NCBI RefSeq assembly: GCF_000743535.1
Contig: NZ_AVCJ01000007.1
Span: forward strand, 1-64,000
Source: Arenimonas donghaensis DSM 18148 = HO3-R19
GTDB taxonomy: Bacteria; Pseudomonadota; Gammaproteobacteria; Xanthomonadales; Xanthomonadaceae
Direction of reading: 5' to 3'
DNA length: 64,000 bases
Part shown: positions 54,542 through 62,915 of the stretch, in pieces
Layout: every line of letters starts with the position of its first letter
How positions within the stretch are numbered: the first letter of the stretch is position 1
Position numbers and translations under genes: made by a program
The notes under the pieces: model-generated
The model's database searches: none
What the model saw: the letters and a program-made list of their open reading frames with translations, nothing else
What the model was told of the DNA's origin: nothing

Positions 54542-55923
54542 TACGCGGGGGGGATGCGGACGCTGAAACGGGCGCCGCCGAGTTCCGGGGCCCGGGTGAC
54601 CCTGAGTTCACCCAGGTAGGCAGTGACGATGTCCTGCACGATCGCCAGGCCGACGCCGTGGCCCTGCACGCGCTCGTCGCCGCGGACACCACGCTGGAGC
54701 AGGCGATCGACGCGCTCGGCCGGGATGCCCGGGCCATCGTCGTCGACGATGAAGTTCACGCCGGCCCGGCGCTCCGGCGGTGCCGGCTCCACCGACACCG
54801 TCAACAGCACGCGCTTGTCGGCCCACTTGAAGGCGTTCTCCAGCAGGTTGCCCAGCAGTTCCTGCAGGTCGCCCAGCTCGCCGTGGAAGCGCGCGGCCGG
54901 ATCGATGTCGAATTCGCAGAACACGCCGCGCCCGGCGTAGACCTTTTCCAACCCGGCGACGATTTCCTCGGCACGCGGCTCGATTTCGATCGGCGCCGAA
55001 TACAGGGCATGGCCGGTGCGTGCGGCGCGGGTGAGCTGGTAGGTGACGATCTCGTTCATGCGCTGGACCTGGGCCGCGACCTCGGAACGCAGTTCGGCAT
55101 GGCTGGCGTCCGCATCGAGCCGTGATCGCAGCACGGCCAGGGGCGTCTTGAGGCTGTGCGCAAGGTCGGACAGCGTGTTGCGGCTGCGGTCGAGATGGGT
55201 CCGCTCGCTTTCGATCAGGGCATTGATGGCGTGGGTGATCGACTCGAGCTCACGCGGATGCCTGCCCGAGAGCCGCTGGCTTTCACCCTGGCGCACGCGC
55301 CCGAGCTCGCGCTCGACGTTGCGCAAAGGCAACAGGCTCCAGCGCAGCACCAGCAACTGCACCATGGTCAGCAGCAGGGCCGCGAGCAACAGGTTGCCCC
55401 AGAGCGCCGCCCGGTAGATGCGAATCTGGTTCTCGATCTGCTGCGCGTCCTCGAACACGCTGAAGGTCAGCGGGAAGTCGTCGGCCGGGACCCAGATCAC
55501 GCCGATGGAATACCCGTAGACGCTGTTTTCCATGCCCGATGCGTCGACGATGCGCAGCGGGCCCTCGAAGCGGCGCTCGCCCGGCTTCAGGAATTCGACC
55601 GGCGGCAGTGACCGCCCCAGGGACGACGCCGATTCCCAGCGCAGGCCTTCCCCGCGCACCGTGGCATAAAGCCCGCTCCGGGGCGTCAGCAGGCGACTGT
55701 CGGGCGGGATTTCGGGCGAAATGAAGTCGCGGGTCCGGTCCAGCTCGCTGTCGCGGATGTAGCTGTTGGCCAGGTTGGCCAGGCGCTCGCGCAGGGCGTT
55801 TTGCGCCGTGGCCACGAAGGCCCGGTCGAGCGCGAGGCCGGTCAGGCCCAGGAAAGCGACCAGCGCAAGGCTGGCCGCCAGCATCTGCCGGGCCTGCAGC
55901 GACAGCGTGCGCCAGGCGCGCAC
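54538..55923 (-). CDS. phoQ: PhoQ-like sensor histidine kinase
   Basis: 461 residues: one membrane span near residues 14-34, a periplasmic sensor (about 40-170), a second span (about 180-200), HAMP, HisKA with DLAHSLKTPLAVL (His in AHSLKTP), and HATPase (NLLENAFKWA, DDDGPGIP, GHGVGLAIV). The AHSLKTPL form and layout match PhoQ, which senses Mg2+, acid and cationic peptides. It starts six bases after phoP. Confidence 0.85.
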   Translation of the reverse strand: MRAWRTLSLQARQMLAASLALVAFLGLTGLALDRAFVATAQNALRERLANLANSYIRDSELDRTRDFISPEIPPDSRLLTPRSGLYATVRGEGLRWESASSLGRSLPPVEFLKPGERRFEGPLRIVDASGMENSVYGYSIGVIWVPADDFPLTFSVFEDAQQIENQIRIYRAALWGNLLLAALLLTMVQLLVLRWSLLPLRNVERELGRVRQGESQRLSGRHPRELESITHAINALIESERTHLDRSRNTLSDLAHSLKTPLAVLRSRLDADASHAELRSEVAAQVQRMNEIVTYQLTRAARTGHALYSAPIEIEPRAEEIVAGLEKVYAGRGVFCEFDIDPAARFHGELGDLQELLGNLLENAFKWADKRVLLTVSVEPAPPERRAGVNFIVDDDGPGIPAERVDRLLQRGVRGDERVQGHGVGLAIVQDIVTAYLGELRVTRAPELGGARFSVRIPPAY

Positions 55924-55929
55924 GCCGGA

Positions 55930-56610
55930 CTACTCGTCGCGCGGGATGGCGAACCGGTAGCCGCGACCGCGCACGGTTTCGATCGGCTTGATCTCACCGT
56001 CGGGGTCGAGCTTCTTGCGCAGGCGACCGATGAAAACTTCGAGCACGTTCGAATCGCGGTCGAAGTCCTGCTGGTAGATGTGCTCGGTCAGGTCGGCCTT
56101 GGACACCAGCTCACCGGCGTGCAGCATCAGGTACTCGAGAACCTTGTATTCGTAGCTGGTCAGGTCGACGCCGGAGCCGTTGACGCTGACGGTCTGCGCC
56201 GACAGGTCCAGGCGGACCGGGCCGCAGTCGAGCGAAGGTTTGGACCAGCCGGCGGCGCGACGCAGCAGCGCGTTCATGCGGGCCAGCAGCTCTTCGACGT
56301 GGAAAGGCTTGACCAGGTAGTCGTCGGCGCCGGACTTGAGGCCCTCGACCTTGTCCTGCCAGCTCGAGCGCGCGGTCAGGATGAGGATCGGGAACTTCTG
56401 CCCGGCTTCGCGCAGGGCCTTGACCAGGTCCATGCCCGACATCTTGGGCAGGCCCAGGTCGATCACGGCGATATCGAAGGGAACTTCCCTGCCGTGGTAC
56501 AGGCCTTCCTCGCCGTCACCAGCGGTATCCACGGCGAAACCTTCGCGCTTGAGTCGCGCGGCAAGGGTTTCACGCAGCGGGGCTTCATCCTCGACCAGCA
56601 GAACGCGCAT
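55930..56610 (-). CDS. phoP: PhoP-like response regulator (OmpR family)
   Basis: 226 residues: a receiver domain with the acidic pair in VEDEAPL, phospho-Asp in IAVIDLGLPKMSG, Thr in LILTARS and Lys in YLVKPF, then an OmpR-type winged helix (SVNGSGVDLTSYEYKVLEYLM and NVLEVFIGRLRKKL with a final VRGRGYRF). It controls outer-membrane and Mg2+ adaptation genes. It follows the PepSY-like gene by 48 bases. Confidence 0.9.
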   Translation of the reverse strand: MRVLLVEDEAPLRETLAARLKREGFAVDTAGDGEEGLYHGREVPFDIAVIDLGLPKMSGMDLVKALREAGQKFPILILTARSSWQDKVEGLKSGADDYLVKPFHVEELLARMNALLRRAAGWSKPSLDCGPVRLDLSAQTVSVNGSGVDLTSYEYKVLEYLMLHAGELVSKADLTEHIYQQDFDRDSNVLEVFIGRLRKKLDPDGEIKPIETVRGRGYRFAIPRDE

Positions 56611-56658
56611 GGCGTCTCCTTCAACAGGGGAATGGCCCGGTGGGGCCAGGGCAGGGGT

Positions 56659-57045
56659 TCAATCGTCGCGACGACGGGGTGTTGGTGCTTCGGGTTCGCG
56701 AGCGTCGGGGCGGGTTTCGGGGGCGCGCTGGCTCGGCGGCTCGGGCCGGGCACGTTCGCGCAGCATCAGGCTGCGGCGGTCGGTACGCGGCGGCGGGCGG
56801 ACTTCGGGCTTGCGCTGGTCGTGCAGTACCCGCACCCGGCCGTCGGGCGTGAGCACCTTGATCCGGTAGACGTCTTCGCCGCCGCGCTGCATGCGGTCGG
56901 CGCGAAGCACCTGGCCACCCTCGCGCTCGACTTGGCGGATGCGTTCGCCCATTTCCGCCTTCTGCTCACGCGCCTCTTCGGCCGAGACAGGCAGCGCCAG
57001 CGCGAAAGCGGCAAAAAACAGCAAGGGGCGAAGGGTGTTCAGCAT
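56659..57045 (-). CDS. PepSY-like exported protein
   Basis: 128 residues: a signal peptide (LLFFAAFALALPVSAEE), then a PepSY-like fold (AEMGERIRQVEREGGQVLRADRM and EDVYRIKVLTPDGRVRVL, with the aliphatic strand YRIKVLTPDG), and a basic Pro/Arg-rich tail. Such proteins commonly precede phoP in Xanthomonadales and may modulate PhoQ. The 129 bases between this gene and the next hold only a CCGGCTAGCCGG palindrome. Confidence 0.72.
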   Translation of the reverse strand: MLNTLRPLLFFAAFALALPVSAEEAREQKAEMGERIRQVEREGGQVLRADRMQRGGEDVYRIKVLTPDGRVRVLHDQRKPEVRPPPRTDRRSLMLRERARPEPPSQRAPETRPDAREPEAPTPRRRDD

Positions 57046-57174
57046 CGGCGGGAGGATAGCTCCGAGTGGGTGGACCGGCTAGCCGGAAGACGCGGCAGAG
57101 TCTGGTCGCCGGGCAGTGAATCCGGTATGAACCCTAAGCGCGTCAATAACTTGTACCTGAACAAGGCCGGCTTG

Positions 57175-58086
57175 TCAGTATATTTCGGCGACACAGCAGC
57201 GCAGGGAGCCGCCGGCCTTCTCGACCTCGTCCAGGGGCACGGGGGCCAGTTCGAAGCCCGCCCCCGCCAGGCTGGCCCGCTGCGCCGGGTCCAGCGCGTC
57301 CGCGCCGGCCTGGCTGATGCGTAACCGGTCGTCCCGCAGGGCGATGCAATTGCCGGCGAAGGCCGCCTTCTGGGCGGCCGTCAGGCGGACGACGTGGGGG
57401 GCATACAGGCTGGCCAGGGCCTCGGCCACGCCCGGGTCGGCGAATCCCGATGGCGCCACCACCAGGGCGCGCCCCGCCAGCACGCTCATCACCACGTTGG
57501 CGTGGTATTCGCCGGGAGCCAGGTCGAACAGCAGGGTCGCCCGAAGTCCCAGCGCCTCATGCAGGGCGCGGGCACCCGGCTCGTCGCAGCGTTCCCCCAG
57601 GCCGGCGTAGGCCAGCCCGCGGGCACGGTCGATCACCACGGAGCCGGTGAGTTCGCAGACGCCCGGCTGGGCGCGCAGGTCGATTTCCCGGCGGCCAAGC
57701 AAGCCGGTGAAGAAACCGCGGATATCGGCGCGTCCGGCTTCACGCTGGCGCACCGGGTGGCGCATGCGCCCCACGAGCACGATGCCCGGCCCGGTGGCGA
57801 AAACGTTGTTCGGGAACAGGCCATCGGGCGCGTCCGGATCACCGGGGAAACACACCACGGGCAGGTCCTGCGCCAGCGCGGCGTGCAGCGCCCGGTGCTG
57901 GGCCGACGCCCGCAGCGGGTCCACGGCCACCGACAGGTCCATGTAGGCATTGTCGCTGGCCGATTGTTCGGCCAGGACAAAGCCATCCGGCGCGACCAGG
58001 AAGGCTGCCCGCGCGCAGGCCGGGCCGAAGTCCGGCGCCAGGCCCCGCGCAAAGGCCAGGAAGGCCTGGCTGTCGCGGGTGATCAT
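57175..58086 (-). CDS. Arginine-deiminase-related hydrolase (CtlX-like)
   Basis: 303 residues of the guanidino-group hydrolase/amidinotransferase superfamily: GDPDAPDGLFPNNVFA early, CELTGSVVIDRARGLAYAGL, the catalytic His in APGEYHANVVMSVLAGRA, and the nucleophilic Cys near the C-terminus in GGSLRCCVAEIY. The pattern recalls CtlX citrulline/arginine hydrolases. It overlaps the upstream PEBP gene by four bases. Substrate (arginine, dimethylarginine or citrulline) is unproven. Confidence 0.78.
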   Translation of the reverse strand: MITRDSQAFLAFARGLAPDFGPACARAAFLVAPDGFVLAEQSASDNAYMDLSVAVDPLRASAQHRALHAALAQDLPVVCFPGDPDAPDGLFPNNVFATGPGIVLVGRMRHPVRQREAGRADIRGFFTGLLGRREIDLRAQPGVCELTGSVVIDRARGLAYAGLGERCDEPGARALHEALGLRATLLFDLAPGEYHANVVMSVLAGRALVVAPSGFADPGVAEALASLYAPHVVRLTAAQKAAFAGNCIALRDDRLRISQAGADALDPAQRASLAGAGFELAPVPLDEVEKAGGSLRCCVAEIY

Positions 58087-58571
58087 CCTTCGCCCCGGTT
58101 CTCGTAGGTCGCGGTGATCGAGGCCCGGGCCAGGGTATGGAAGTGCAGGTTGAAGCCGAACACCGCGCCGGAGTCGTCGGGACCGACGTCCAGGCGATCG
58201 GTGTCGACCGCGAACACGGTGAAGACATAACGATGCCTGCCATGGCCCGCCGGCGGCGCCGCGCCGCCGTAGCCAACGCTGCCGAAGTCGGTTCGACCCT
58301 GCACCGCGCCTGCCGGCAGGTCGTGCCCACCGGGATGGCCCGCGCCCGCCGGCACTTCGGTCGTGTCCGCCGGCAGGTTGGCCACGGTCCAGTGCCAGAA
58401 CCCGGAGCCGGTCGGGGCATCCGGGTCGAAGCAGGTGATCGCGAAACTGCGGGTGCCCGCCGGCGCACCGCTCCAGCGAAGGTGCGGCGACGTATCGCCC
58501 ATCGCCTTGACGTGCAGGTCCGGCAGCGTGTCGCCGTCCTGGAAGCTCGCCGATTTGAGTTCGAATGCCAT
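58083..58571 (-). CDS. YbhB/YbcL-family PEBP-like protein
   Basis: 162 residues of the phosphatidylethanolamine-binding fold: SPHLRWSGAPAGTRSFAITCFDPDAPTGSGFWHW carries the DPDAP and HW ligand-pocket motifs, and YVFTVFAVDTDRL completes the core. Bacterial members have no clear role. The ATG at 58571 has GGAGG eight bases before it. It is coupled to the arginine-deiminase-related gene by ATGA overlap. Confidence 0.9.
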   Translation of the reverse strand: MAFELKSASFQDGDTLPDLHVKAMGDTSPHLRWSGAPAGTRSFAITCFDPDAPTGSGFWHWTVANLPADTTEVPAGAGHPGGHDLPAGAVQGRTDFGSVGYGGAAPPAGHGRHRYVFTVFAVDTDRLDVGPDDSGAVFGFNLHFHTLARASITATYENRGEG

Positions 58572-58608
58572 GTGGGAGTCCTCCATGCGCCTGGATAGGA
58601 CGCCCATG

Positions 58609-59586
58609 CTAGCCGGTGCGCGTGGCCTCGAGCGCGCGCTCGACCACCGACCAGTCGGCACCGGGTCGCGGCGCCCCCTCGCTGAGCACCTGGCGGAAAA
58701 TCCGTCCGCCCGGCTGTCCGTGGAACAGGCCCAGCCAGTGCCGCGACTGGTGCTTGAGCGCGACGCCGCGCGACAGGCAGCCTTCCACGTAGGGCCGCAT
58801 GGCCACGAGCAGTTCCTCCCGGCCGCGCGGCGGCAGGGCCGGTTCGAACAGCGCCCGATCCATCAGGTGCAGGCGATACGGCTCGTGGTAGGCCGCGCGT
58901 CCGATCATCACGCCGTCCACCTGCCCAAGCACGTCCTGGACGTCCGTGACCGTCGCCAGGCCGCCATTGATCTCCACCCGCAGGTCGCTGCGCTCGCACT
59001 TGAGCCGGTAGACCCAGTCGTATCGCAGCGGCGGGATTTCGCGGTTTTCCTTCGGACTGAGGCCCTGCAGCCAGGCCTTGCGGGCATGGACGACGAAATG
59101 CGTGCAGCCAGCCGCGGCAACGCTGTCGACGAAGGCGCGAAAGACGTCGTAGTCCTCCATTTCATCCACGCCCAGCCGGCACTTCACCGTCACCGGGACC
59201 CCGGCCGGCGCGGCGGCGATCATCGCGGCCACGGCATCGGCCACCAGCGCAGGCTCCTTCATCAGGCAGGCGCCGAATCGCCCCGCCTGCACGCGGTCGG
59301 ACGGACAGCCGACGTTGAGGTTGATCTCGTCGTAGCCCCAGTCGGCGCCAATGCGCGTGGCCTCGGCCAGGTGCGCGGGATCGGAGCCGCCCAGCTGCAG
59401 CGCCACCGGGTGTTCGACCGGATCGAAGCCCAGCAGCCGCTCGCGATCCCCGTGGATCACGGCCTGGGCATGCACCATCTCGGTGTACAGACGCGCATGC
59501 GGCGCCAGCAGACGGTGGAAGACGCGGCAATGCCGGTCGGTCCAGTCCATCATCGGGGCAACGCTCAGGGAAGGGGACGACGACAC
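58609..59586 (-). CDS. dusA: tRNA-dihydrouridine synthase A
   Basis: 325 residues of the flavin-dependent DUS family: SVAPMMDWTDRHCRVF at the start, INLNVGCPSDRVQAGRFGACLM with the catalytic Cys, and the DusA-specific GLSPKENREIPPL, which with GRAAYHEPY distinguishes DusA from DusB and DusC. It reduces U20/U20a in tRNA. It lies upstream of, and on the same strand as, the PEBP gene, 37 bases away. Confidence 0.94.
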   Translation of the reverse strand: MSSSPSLSVAPMMDWTDRHCRVFHRLLAPHARLYTEMVHAQAVIHGDRERLLGFDPVEHPVALQLGGSDPAHLAEATRIGADWGYDEINLNVGCPSDRVQAGRFGACLMKEPALVADAVAAMIAAAPAGVPVTVKCRLGVDEMEDYDVFRAFVDSVAAAGCTHFVVHARKAWLQGLSPKENREIPPLRYDWVYRLKCERSDLRVEINGGLATVTDVQDVLGQVDGVMIGRAAYHEPYRLHLMDRALFEPALPPRGREELLVAMRPYVEGCLSRGVALKHQSRHWLGLFHGQPGGRIFRQVLSEGAPRPGADWSVVERALEATRTG

Positions 59587-59656
59587 CCGTGGCCAGCCTT
59601 GGAACGGTGTGGGGCGCGCAGTTTAGGCCGCCGGCGGCGACCACGGCCAGCCAGGC

Positions 59657-59992
59657 TCAGCCTGGCGGCATCGGTCGGCCGTCGGCGTCGGTGACCAGGC
59701 GGAAGCGCTGGCCGGCATAGTAGAAGGTGAACCGGAACAGGCCCGCGTCCTCGCCGGTGCCGCGTTCGCAGAGTGTGGCGATGCGCCGGTCGGCCACCAT
59801 CGCGGGCACCCGCGCCGGATCCAGTCCCAGGCCCGCGGCCACCGCGGTGGCGTCAACGTCCACCGGCGCGACCGGCGTCGGCGGGGCGGGCTGGGGGTCC
59901 GGGCAGGCATCGACGCCGGCCGCGTCCAGCGCTTCGGCGACGCCGCTGCGCTGGTGCGAGTCGAAATCATTCCAATCAATGACCATGGCCAT
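59657..59992 (-). CDS. DUF6522-like small protein
   Basis: 111 residues. The N-terminus is low complexity (Ala/Pro/Asp), followed by a compact domain with VDATAVAAGLGLDPARVPAM, IATLCERGTGEDAGLFRFTF and RFRLVTDADGRPM. This pattern fits my recollection of the DUF6522 family, often encoded near denitrification genes, but I could not check it. The ATG at 59992 has GGAGG seven bases upstream. It is divergent from the SDR gene across a region with FNR/DNR-like palindromes. Confidence 0.6.
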   Translation of the reverse strand: MAMVIDWNDFDSHQRSGVAEALDAAGVDACPDPQPAPPTPVAPVDVDATAVAAGLGLDPARVPAMVADRRIATLCERGTGEDAGLFRFTFYYAGQRFRLVTDADGRPMPPG

Positions 59993-60046
59993 GGCGAATC
60001 CTCCCTCGTTGCCCGGCAGGTTGGCGCCCGCGGCCGGCGGTCGCCC

Positions 60047-60083
60047 TGACCTGGGTCAGGCCCGGGCCGAATGACACAGGTCA
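60047..60083. promoter_or_regulatory. Two TGAC-N4-GTCA palindromes (FNR/DNR-like)
   Basis: TGACCTGGGTCA (60047-60058) and TGACACAGGTCA (60072-60083) are spaced 25 bases centre to centre in the 148-base gap between two divergent genes. The first is embedded in a longer palindrome CCTGACC-TG-GGTCAGG. Both fit the TGA-N6-TCA core of FNR/DNR/CRP-family sites, one with TCAA and one with TCAG flanks. Confidence 0.55.
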
Positions 60084-60140
60084 AGGTCGCTGGACCCCAG
60101 CCGGTGCAATCTGACGGTAAGCCACCCCGGGAGACAGCCC

Positions 60141-60914
60141 ATGGACCGCGTCACAGGCAAGACTTGCATCGTCACCGGCGCTGCGCTGGGCATCGGCCGC
60201 GCCTGCGCCGAACGCCTGGCCGAAGAAGGCGGCGCCGTCGCGCTGTTCGACCTGCACGACAACGAGGGCGAAGCCGTAGCCGCGGCCATTCGCGAGCGCG
60301 GTGGCCGGGCCCGCTACTGGCACGTGGACGTCAGCGACGAACCGGCCGTGAAGCGGGCCATCGACGACGTCGCCGCCGAGTTCGGCGGCGTCAACGTGGT
60401 CGTCAACAACGCCGGCATTTCCGGTTCAACGAAGCTGACCCACGAAATCACCGAGGCCGAGTGGGACAAGGTGCAGGCGGTGAACGTGAAGGGCGTGCTG
60501 TTTTGCTGCAAGCACGCGATTCCGCACCTCAAGGCCGCCGGCGGCGGCAGCATCATCAATCTTTCGTCGATCTATGGCCTGGTCGGCGCGGCCGACGTGC
60601 CCGCCTACCACGCCTCCAAGGGCGCGGTGCGGCTGATGAGCAAGACCGATGCGCTGTGTTACGCCGCCGATCGCATCCGCGTGAATTCGGTGCACCCGGG
60701 CTACATCTGGACCCCGATGGTCGAAAACCACCTCAAGGCCAGCGGTGCCACCGACATCGAGGCAGCCCGCCGCGACGTCGGGGCGCTGCATCCGCTCGGC
60801 CACATGGGCGACGTCGACGACATCGCCTGGGGCGTGGTTTACCTGGCCTCGGACGAGTCGAAGTTCATCACCGGCGCCGAGCTGGCGATCGACGGCGGTT
60901 ACACCGCGCGCTGA
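60141..60914 (+). CDS. Short-chain dehydrogenase/reductase
   Basis: 257 residues, classical SDR: cofactor motif TGAALGIG (about 12-19), NNAG at about 93-96, catalytic Ser in INLSSIYG, and YHASK (about 155-159). HPGYIWTPM and the C-terminal SKFITGAELAIDGGYT are standard. The Asp at the end of beta2 (ALFDLHD) favours NAD over NADP. Substrate unknown. GGGAGA precedes the ATG by about eight bases. Confidence 0.92.
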   Translation: MDRVTGKTCIVTGAALGIGRACAERLAEEGGAVALFDLHDNEGEAVAAAIRERGGRARYWHVDVSDEPAVKRAIDDVAAEFGGVNVVVNNAGISGSTKLTHEITEAEWDKVQAVNVKGVLFCCKHAIPHLKAAGGGSIINLSSIYGLVGAADVPAYHASKGAVRLMSKTDALCYAADRIRVNSVHPGYIWTPMVENHLKASGATDIEAARRDVGALHPLGHMGDVDDIAWGVVYLASDESKFITGAELAIDGGYTAR

Positions 60915-60923
60915 GTCCGGCGA

Positions 60924-61493
60924 TCAGCGGCCGTTGCCCTTGCCGCCTTTGTTGCCCTTGTCGGGCTTGCCGCCGCCTTGGCCGCGGCCCGGCGGCGGGC
61001 CCTGCTCGCGACCGTCCCGGGAACCCCCGGACGCCTTCGGGCCACCGCGCCCATGCATGCGGTCGTGGCCCTTGCCGACCTTGCCCTTGAGCGCGTGGAA
61101 CGCGTCCGAACCGGGTTTGATGCCCAGGCGCTGGGCCACGACGCCCCACCCCTGGCCGCGGTTGTGCTGGTAGTAGTCCGCAACCTCCAGGCAGGGGCGC
61201 CCCAGCTGGTGGGCGATGGCACAGGCGTAGTAGATGTCGCCGGGCGCCCACCCCCGGTCGTAATAAAGATCGCGCACCAGCACGCGCGGCGCACCGAAGC
61301 TCACCACGACGTCGTCGATGAAGCCATCGGTGTTGCCTCGCGCATACACGTTGATGTCACCCAGCCGGGTATCGACCCAGGCATCGCCGGTCCGGGGGCT
61401 GAATCCGACGGCGATGTCGTCGACCAAAGCCTGCGCACCGGTGGAAGCGGCAAGGCCGAAGGCCAGCGTGGCTGCGAATAGCTTGCGGTTCAT
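60924..61493 (-). CDS. Exported protein with Gly/Arg/Lys-rich tail
   Basis: 189 residues: signal peptide ending in GAQA, then a domain of about 110 residues (VLVRDLYYDRGWAPGDIYYA, then CLEVADYYQHNRGQGWGVVA and LGIKPGSDAFHALKGKV), followed by a low-complexity tail of Gly, Arg and Lys (about 135-189). Similar exported proteins of unknown function occur in Xanthomonadales; I cannot assign a function. It faces the SDR gene, with nine bases between stops. Confidence 0.75.
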   Translation of the reverse strand: MNRKLFAATLAFGLAASTGAQALVDDIAVGFSPRTGDAWVDTRLGDINVYARGNTDGFIDDVVVSFGAPRVLVRDLYYDRGWAPGDIYYACAIAHQLGRPCLEVADYYQHNRGQGWGVVAQRLGIKPGSDAFHALKGKVGKGHDRMHGRGGPKASGGSRDGREQGPPPGRGQGGGKPDKGNKGGKGNGR

Positions 61494-61559
61494 GGGTGGC
61501 TCCCTGGTGAGACGATTCGGCGCTGATTCTGCATCAGCCAGGTGAACGACCGCGAAACC

Positions 61560-62039
61560 CTAGATCCGCTGCAGCCGGTGGCCGATGCCGTCGGCACGCG
61601 GCCGGCCCTGGCCGTCGAGCAGCTCCAGGCTGCCGTCGGGTTGCAGCTGGTACCACTGGTCGGCGCCGTCGGGATCGAGCCGGAACACGGTGGCGGTGCC
61701 GTTTTCGGTGCCCTGCCGACCCTCGCGCCATGCCCCGGCGAGCGTGAACTGGTTGCCGGCGTCTTCGCCCAGGTAGGTTTCCTCGAGCTCGAAGTCCTGG
61801 TTGCCGTCGTCGTCGCGACGCAGCGTCAGCCGGGTCCGGATGCCGTCGCAGTCGCTGCAGGGCAGCACCCCCTGCCAGCTGCGTTCGAAAGGCTCGTCGG
61901 AGGGTGGCGCCACGACGGCAGCCAGCGCAGGGTCGACGGCCTCCTCTTCCCTGTCTTCGCGCTCCAGGCCGCAGCCGGCGAGCGCCAGCGGCAGCGCGAA
62001 AATGAACACCCACTTAGCGGGGATCGTGATCGAGGCCAT
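61560..62039 (-). CDS. NlpE-like envelope lipoprotein
   Basis: 159 residues. A lipobox (LALAGCG) ends the signal peptide, followed by an acidic linker and the NlpE N-terminal-type beta domain with WQGVLPCSDCDGIRTRLTL, where the CxxC pair is the family mark, and later TATVFRLDPDGADQWYQL. NlpE acts as a surface sensor for the Cpx response in E. coli; no cpx genes are seen here. The start at 62039 (MASIT) lies in the middle of several ATGs. Confidence 0.85.
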   Translation of the reverse strand: MASITIPAKWVFIFALPLALAGCGLEREDREEEAVDPALAAVVAPPSDEPFERSWQGVLPCSDCDGIRTRLTLRRDDDGNQDFELEETYLGEDAGNQFTLAGAWREGRQGTENGTATVFRLDPDGADQWYQLQPDGSLELLDGQGRPRADGIGHRLQRI

Positions 62040-62173
62040 GGAACACATCCTAACGCTTGCGCGCCGCCGCTACCCGGGTGCACTTTCAAGACATACGACG
62101 GACGGCGACAGCCAACCCCACCGGCGGCGCCGACACGTTCAAGACCCGTGCCACCCACCGAAGGAGGTGTCCC

Positions 62174-62845
62174 ATGGTCCGCAGCCTGCCGTCGTCCCAC
62201 CCCACCCCGCCCTGGCAACGCATCGATGCCAAGCGCATCGCCGGCTCCAGCCTGGCCATCTGCGTCCACGTGGTCGTACTGGGCGCGCTGATGTTTCCCA
62301 ACACCTGGTCACCGCCGGCCAAACCGCCGCGCGCGGAGACGATACCCGTGCTGGTCGAGCCCCTGCCGCCGGTCGACATTCCCCCGACCACGCCGCCGCC
62401 GGATCCGCAGCCGGTGACCGAGGTTCGTCGCATCGAACCGCGGCCCATCGTGGAAACGATGCCGGTGCCGGACATCGACAGCACGCCGGTGTTCGAGCAG
62501 GGCGAAATCGAGGCGCCGCCGGTCGTCACCGGCAACAGCGAGCCCACCGACTTCAACCCTGGCCCGCCGGCCGTCATGACCCTGGCCTACGACATCGCCC
62601 CGGCGCCGCGCTATCCGCGCCCTTCCCTGATCGCCGGCCATGAAGGCACGGTGACCCTGCGCGTGCTGGTGGACGAAACCGGCCAGCCGCAGGAGGCATC
62701 CATCGAAAACAGCAGCGGTCATCGCGCCCTCGACCAGGCCGCGCGGACGCAGGTGCTGCAGCACTGGCGCTTCCACCCGGCCCAGCGCCAGGGGCGCGCG
62801 GTCGCCGCCTATGCCCTGGTGCCGATCGTGTTCAGCCTGCCCTGA
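62174..62845 (+). CDS. TonB-family protein
   Basis: 223 residues: a cytoplasmic N-terminus, one membrane span (about 22-42, SSLAICVHVVVLGALMF), a long Pro-rich periplasmic spacer (IPPTTPPPDPQPVTEVRR) and a C-terminal TonB domain (about 145-223) with PRYPRPSLIAGHEGTVTLRV and LDQAARTQVLQHWRFHPA. It transmits proton-motive force to outer-membrane receptors; no exbBD is present nearby. A near-perfect Shine-Dalgarno AAGGAGGTGT precedes the ATG. It is divergent from the NlpE-like gene. Confidence 0.9.
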   Translation: MVRSLPSSHPTPPWQRIDAKRIAGSSLAICVHVVVLGALMFPNTWSPPAKPPRAETIPVLVEPLPPVDIPPTTPPPDPQPVTEVRRIEPRPIVETMPVPDIDSTPVFEQGEIEAPPVVTGNSEPTDFNPGPPAVMTLAYDIAPAPRYPRPSLIAGHEGTVTLRVLVDETGQPQEASIENSSGHRALDQAARTQVLQHWRFHPAQRQGRAVAAYALVPIVFSLP

Positions 62846-62860
62846 CGCTGGACAATCACG

Positions 62861-62905
62861 CCGGTTCGACGGATCGTCACCGACAGTGACGCTTCGTCGA
62901 ACCGG
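62861..62905 (+). promoter_or_regulatory. Two-stem hairpin before the MipA/OmpV gene
   Basis: CCGGTTCGACG (62861-62871) pairs with CGTCGAACCGG (62895-62905). Inside it a second stem CGTCAC/GTGACG closes around a five-base loop. The outer stem ends within the GGAG ribosome binding site (62903-62906) of the MipA-like gene, so it could act as a translation or stability element, or as an attenuator after tonB. It could also be a REP-like repeat. Confidence 0.6.
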
Positions 62906-62915
62906 AGTTCCCCCC

